Source of the DNA: Verrucomicrobiia bacterium
GTDB lineage: Bacteria > Verrucomicrobiota > Verrucomicrobiia > Limisphaerales > CAIMTB01
Length of the DNA stretch: 64,000 nucleotides
Assembly: GCA_019634625.1 (NCBI GenBank)
Contig: JAHCBA010000035.1
Coordinates: forward strand, 1 to 64,000
Direction of reading: 5' to 3'
The notes beneath the pieces were generated by a model that was not told the origin of the DNA, ran no database searches, and saw only the letters and a program-made list of their open reading frames with translations. Below, piece by piece: positions 63,422-64,000 of this stretch. The position numbers were made by a program, and so were the translations under genes. Each line of letters opens with the position of its first letter. The stretch's first letter is position 1.

Positions 63422-64000
63422 TCACGGTCGGCCGGCGAATTCGGATCGCGCCCCGAGCAGATCCAGGATGCCGCGCTCCATCTCCCGCAGCACCTCCACG
63501 TCGTCCGCAATCCGTGCCTGGGCGAGGAGTCCCTCCACGTAGGCGAACACGGCCCGCGCTTTGGCGCCGGCATCGGCGACCGGGACGCTGCCCTCGGCCT
63601 GGGCGTCCCGGATGGTCGTCTCGAAATAGCGGCGGAACTGATCCATCACCTCGCTGACCTTGAGGCGCAGACTGTCCTCGATCCCGCAGATTTCGGTGCC
63701 CAGCGTGCAGAGAGGACAACCAAGCGTTCTCCCATGCAGGCTCTTCAACGCTGCCTGGTCGTCGTACTCCATGCCGCAATAGCGCCGGATCCGCTCCAGG
63801 GGAGGATGAACGGGGGAAAAGATCTCGTTCAACCGGGGTCGATGCTCCTCCCAGTCGGCCTCGATCGCCGCGGTGGCCAGGGCGGCCTTGGACTCGAAGA
63901 AATGGTAGAAACTCCCCTTCTTCACCCCGGCACGCTCACAGATCTGTTCGATCGTGGTGCTGCCATACGAGCCCGTCCAGATCAGCTCGGTGACGGCTTT
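63422..64000 (-). CDS. TetR family transcriptional regulator (partial, start outside window)
   Basis: 193 codons are visible and the gene runs off the window end without a start. The N-terminal helix-turn-helix is present beyond the first in-frame GTG: ELIWTGSYGSTTIEQICERA, then GVKKGSFYHFFESKAAL, the standard TetR recognition region. The ligand-binding part is helical and includes CPLCTLGTEI, a cysteine pair that might sense metals or electrophiles. It is read in the same direction as the efflux operon, which begins about 195 bp downstream, and it probably represses that operon. Confidence 0.88.
   Translation of the reverse strand, partial: KAVTELIWTGSYGSTTIEQICERAGVKKGSFYHFFESKAALATAAIEADWEEHRPRLNEIFSPVHPPLERIRRYCGMEYDDQAALKSLHGRTLGCPLCTLGTEICGIEDSLRLKVSEVMDQFRRYFETTIRDAQAEGSVPVADAGAKARAVFAYVEGLLAQARIADDVEVLREMERGILDLLGARSEFAGRP

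Overview
The window is GC-rich chromosomal DNA (roughly two-thirds G+C by eye). It most likely comes from a Verrucomicrobiota bacterium, perhaps of the Pedosphaera/Limisphaerales type. This is an inference from content. There is a PEP-CTERM protein, an H-X9-DG prepilin-like protein, several secreted LamG, choice-of-anchor-D and FG-GAP/UnbV proteins, a Tat-exported Gfo/Idh/MocA oxidoreductase and a GH10 xylanase. Intergenic regions carry many copies of palindromic repeats built around a GGAGGGACGAGCTCCGCGAG half-unit. There is no rRNA, tRNA or CRISPR array that I can support.

Layout. 0-11.9 kb: a YhiN-type flavoprotein, a PilT-like ATPase with a membrane protein and a nuclease-fold protein behind it, RNase HI with an added zinc ribbon, an ImmA/IrrE plus PIN (DUF4411) pair, MgtE, and a run of secreted proteins ending in a prepilin-like gene. 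11.9-21.8 kb: two copies of a 273-bp MITE at gene stop codons, a 2-kb repeat island, a LamG protein, a TIM-barrel isomerase, a deoxyhypusine-synthase-like protein and pyruvate kinase. 21.7-24.4 kb: an intact ISKra4-like insertion sequence with a DUF4338 (DruA-like) passenger. 24.4-31.2 kb: galE, an AspT/YidE-type transporter, a tandem adenylate kinase, xylanase and a Gfo/Idh/MocA protein.

31.4-39.8 kb is the most unusual region. Six tightly packed + strand genes follow a good sigma-54 promoter match. They encode two paralogous acidic/glycine-rich proteins, a HEXXH protein, a 758-aa protein of unknown function, an OmpA-domain protein without a signal peptide, and an amidohydrolase. Convergent to them lies a sigma-54 activator with a GAFTHA loop instead of GAFTGA. 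I read this as one regulated system of unknown function.

39.8-64 kb: lone parA, recR and ybaB; an array of about 28-bp repeats; egsA-like glycerol-1-phosphate dehydrogenase; large secreted proteins (isochorismatase fusion, FG-GAP/UnbV, LamG); a PQQ-like propeller; ispD, a ctpA-like protease and tsaD; an isolated nuoA; and a complete RND efflux operon (adaptor, pump, outer-membrane factor) behind a partial TetR gene at the window edge.
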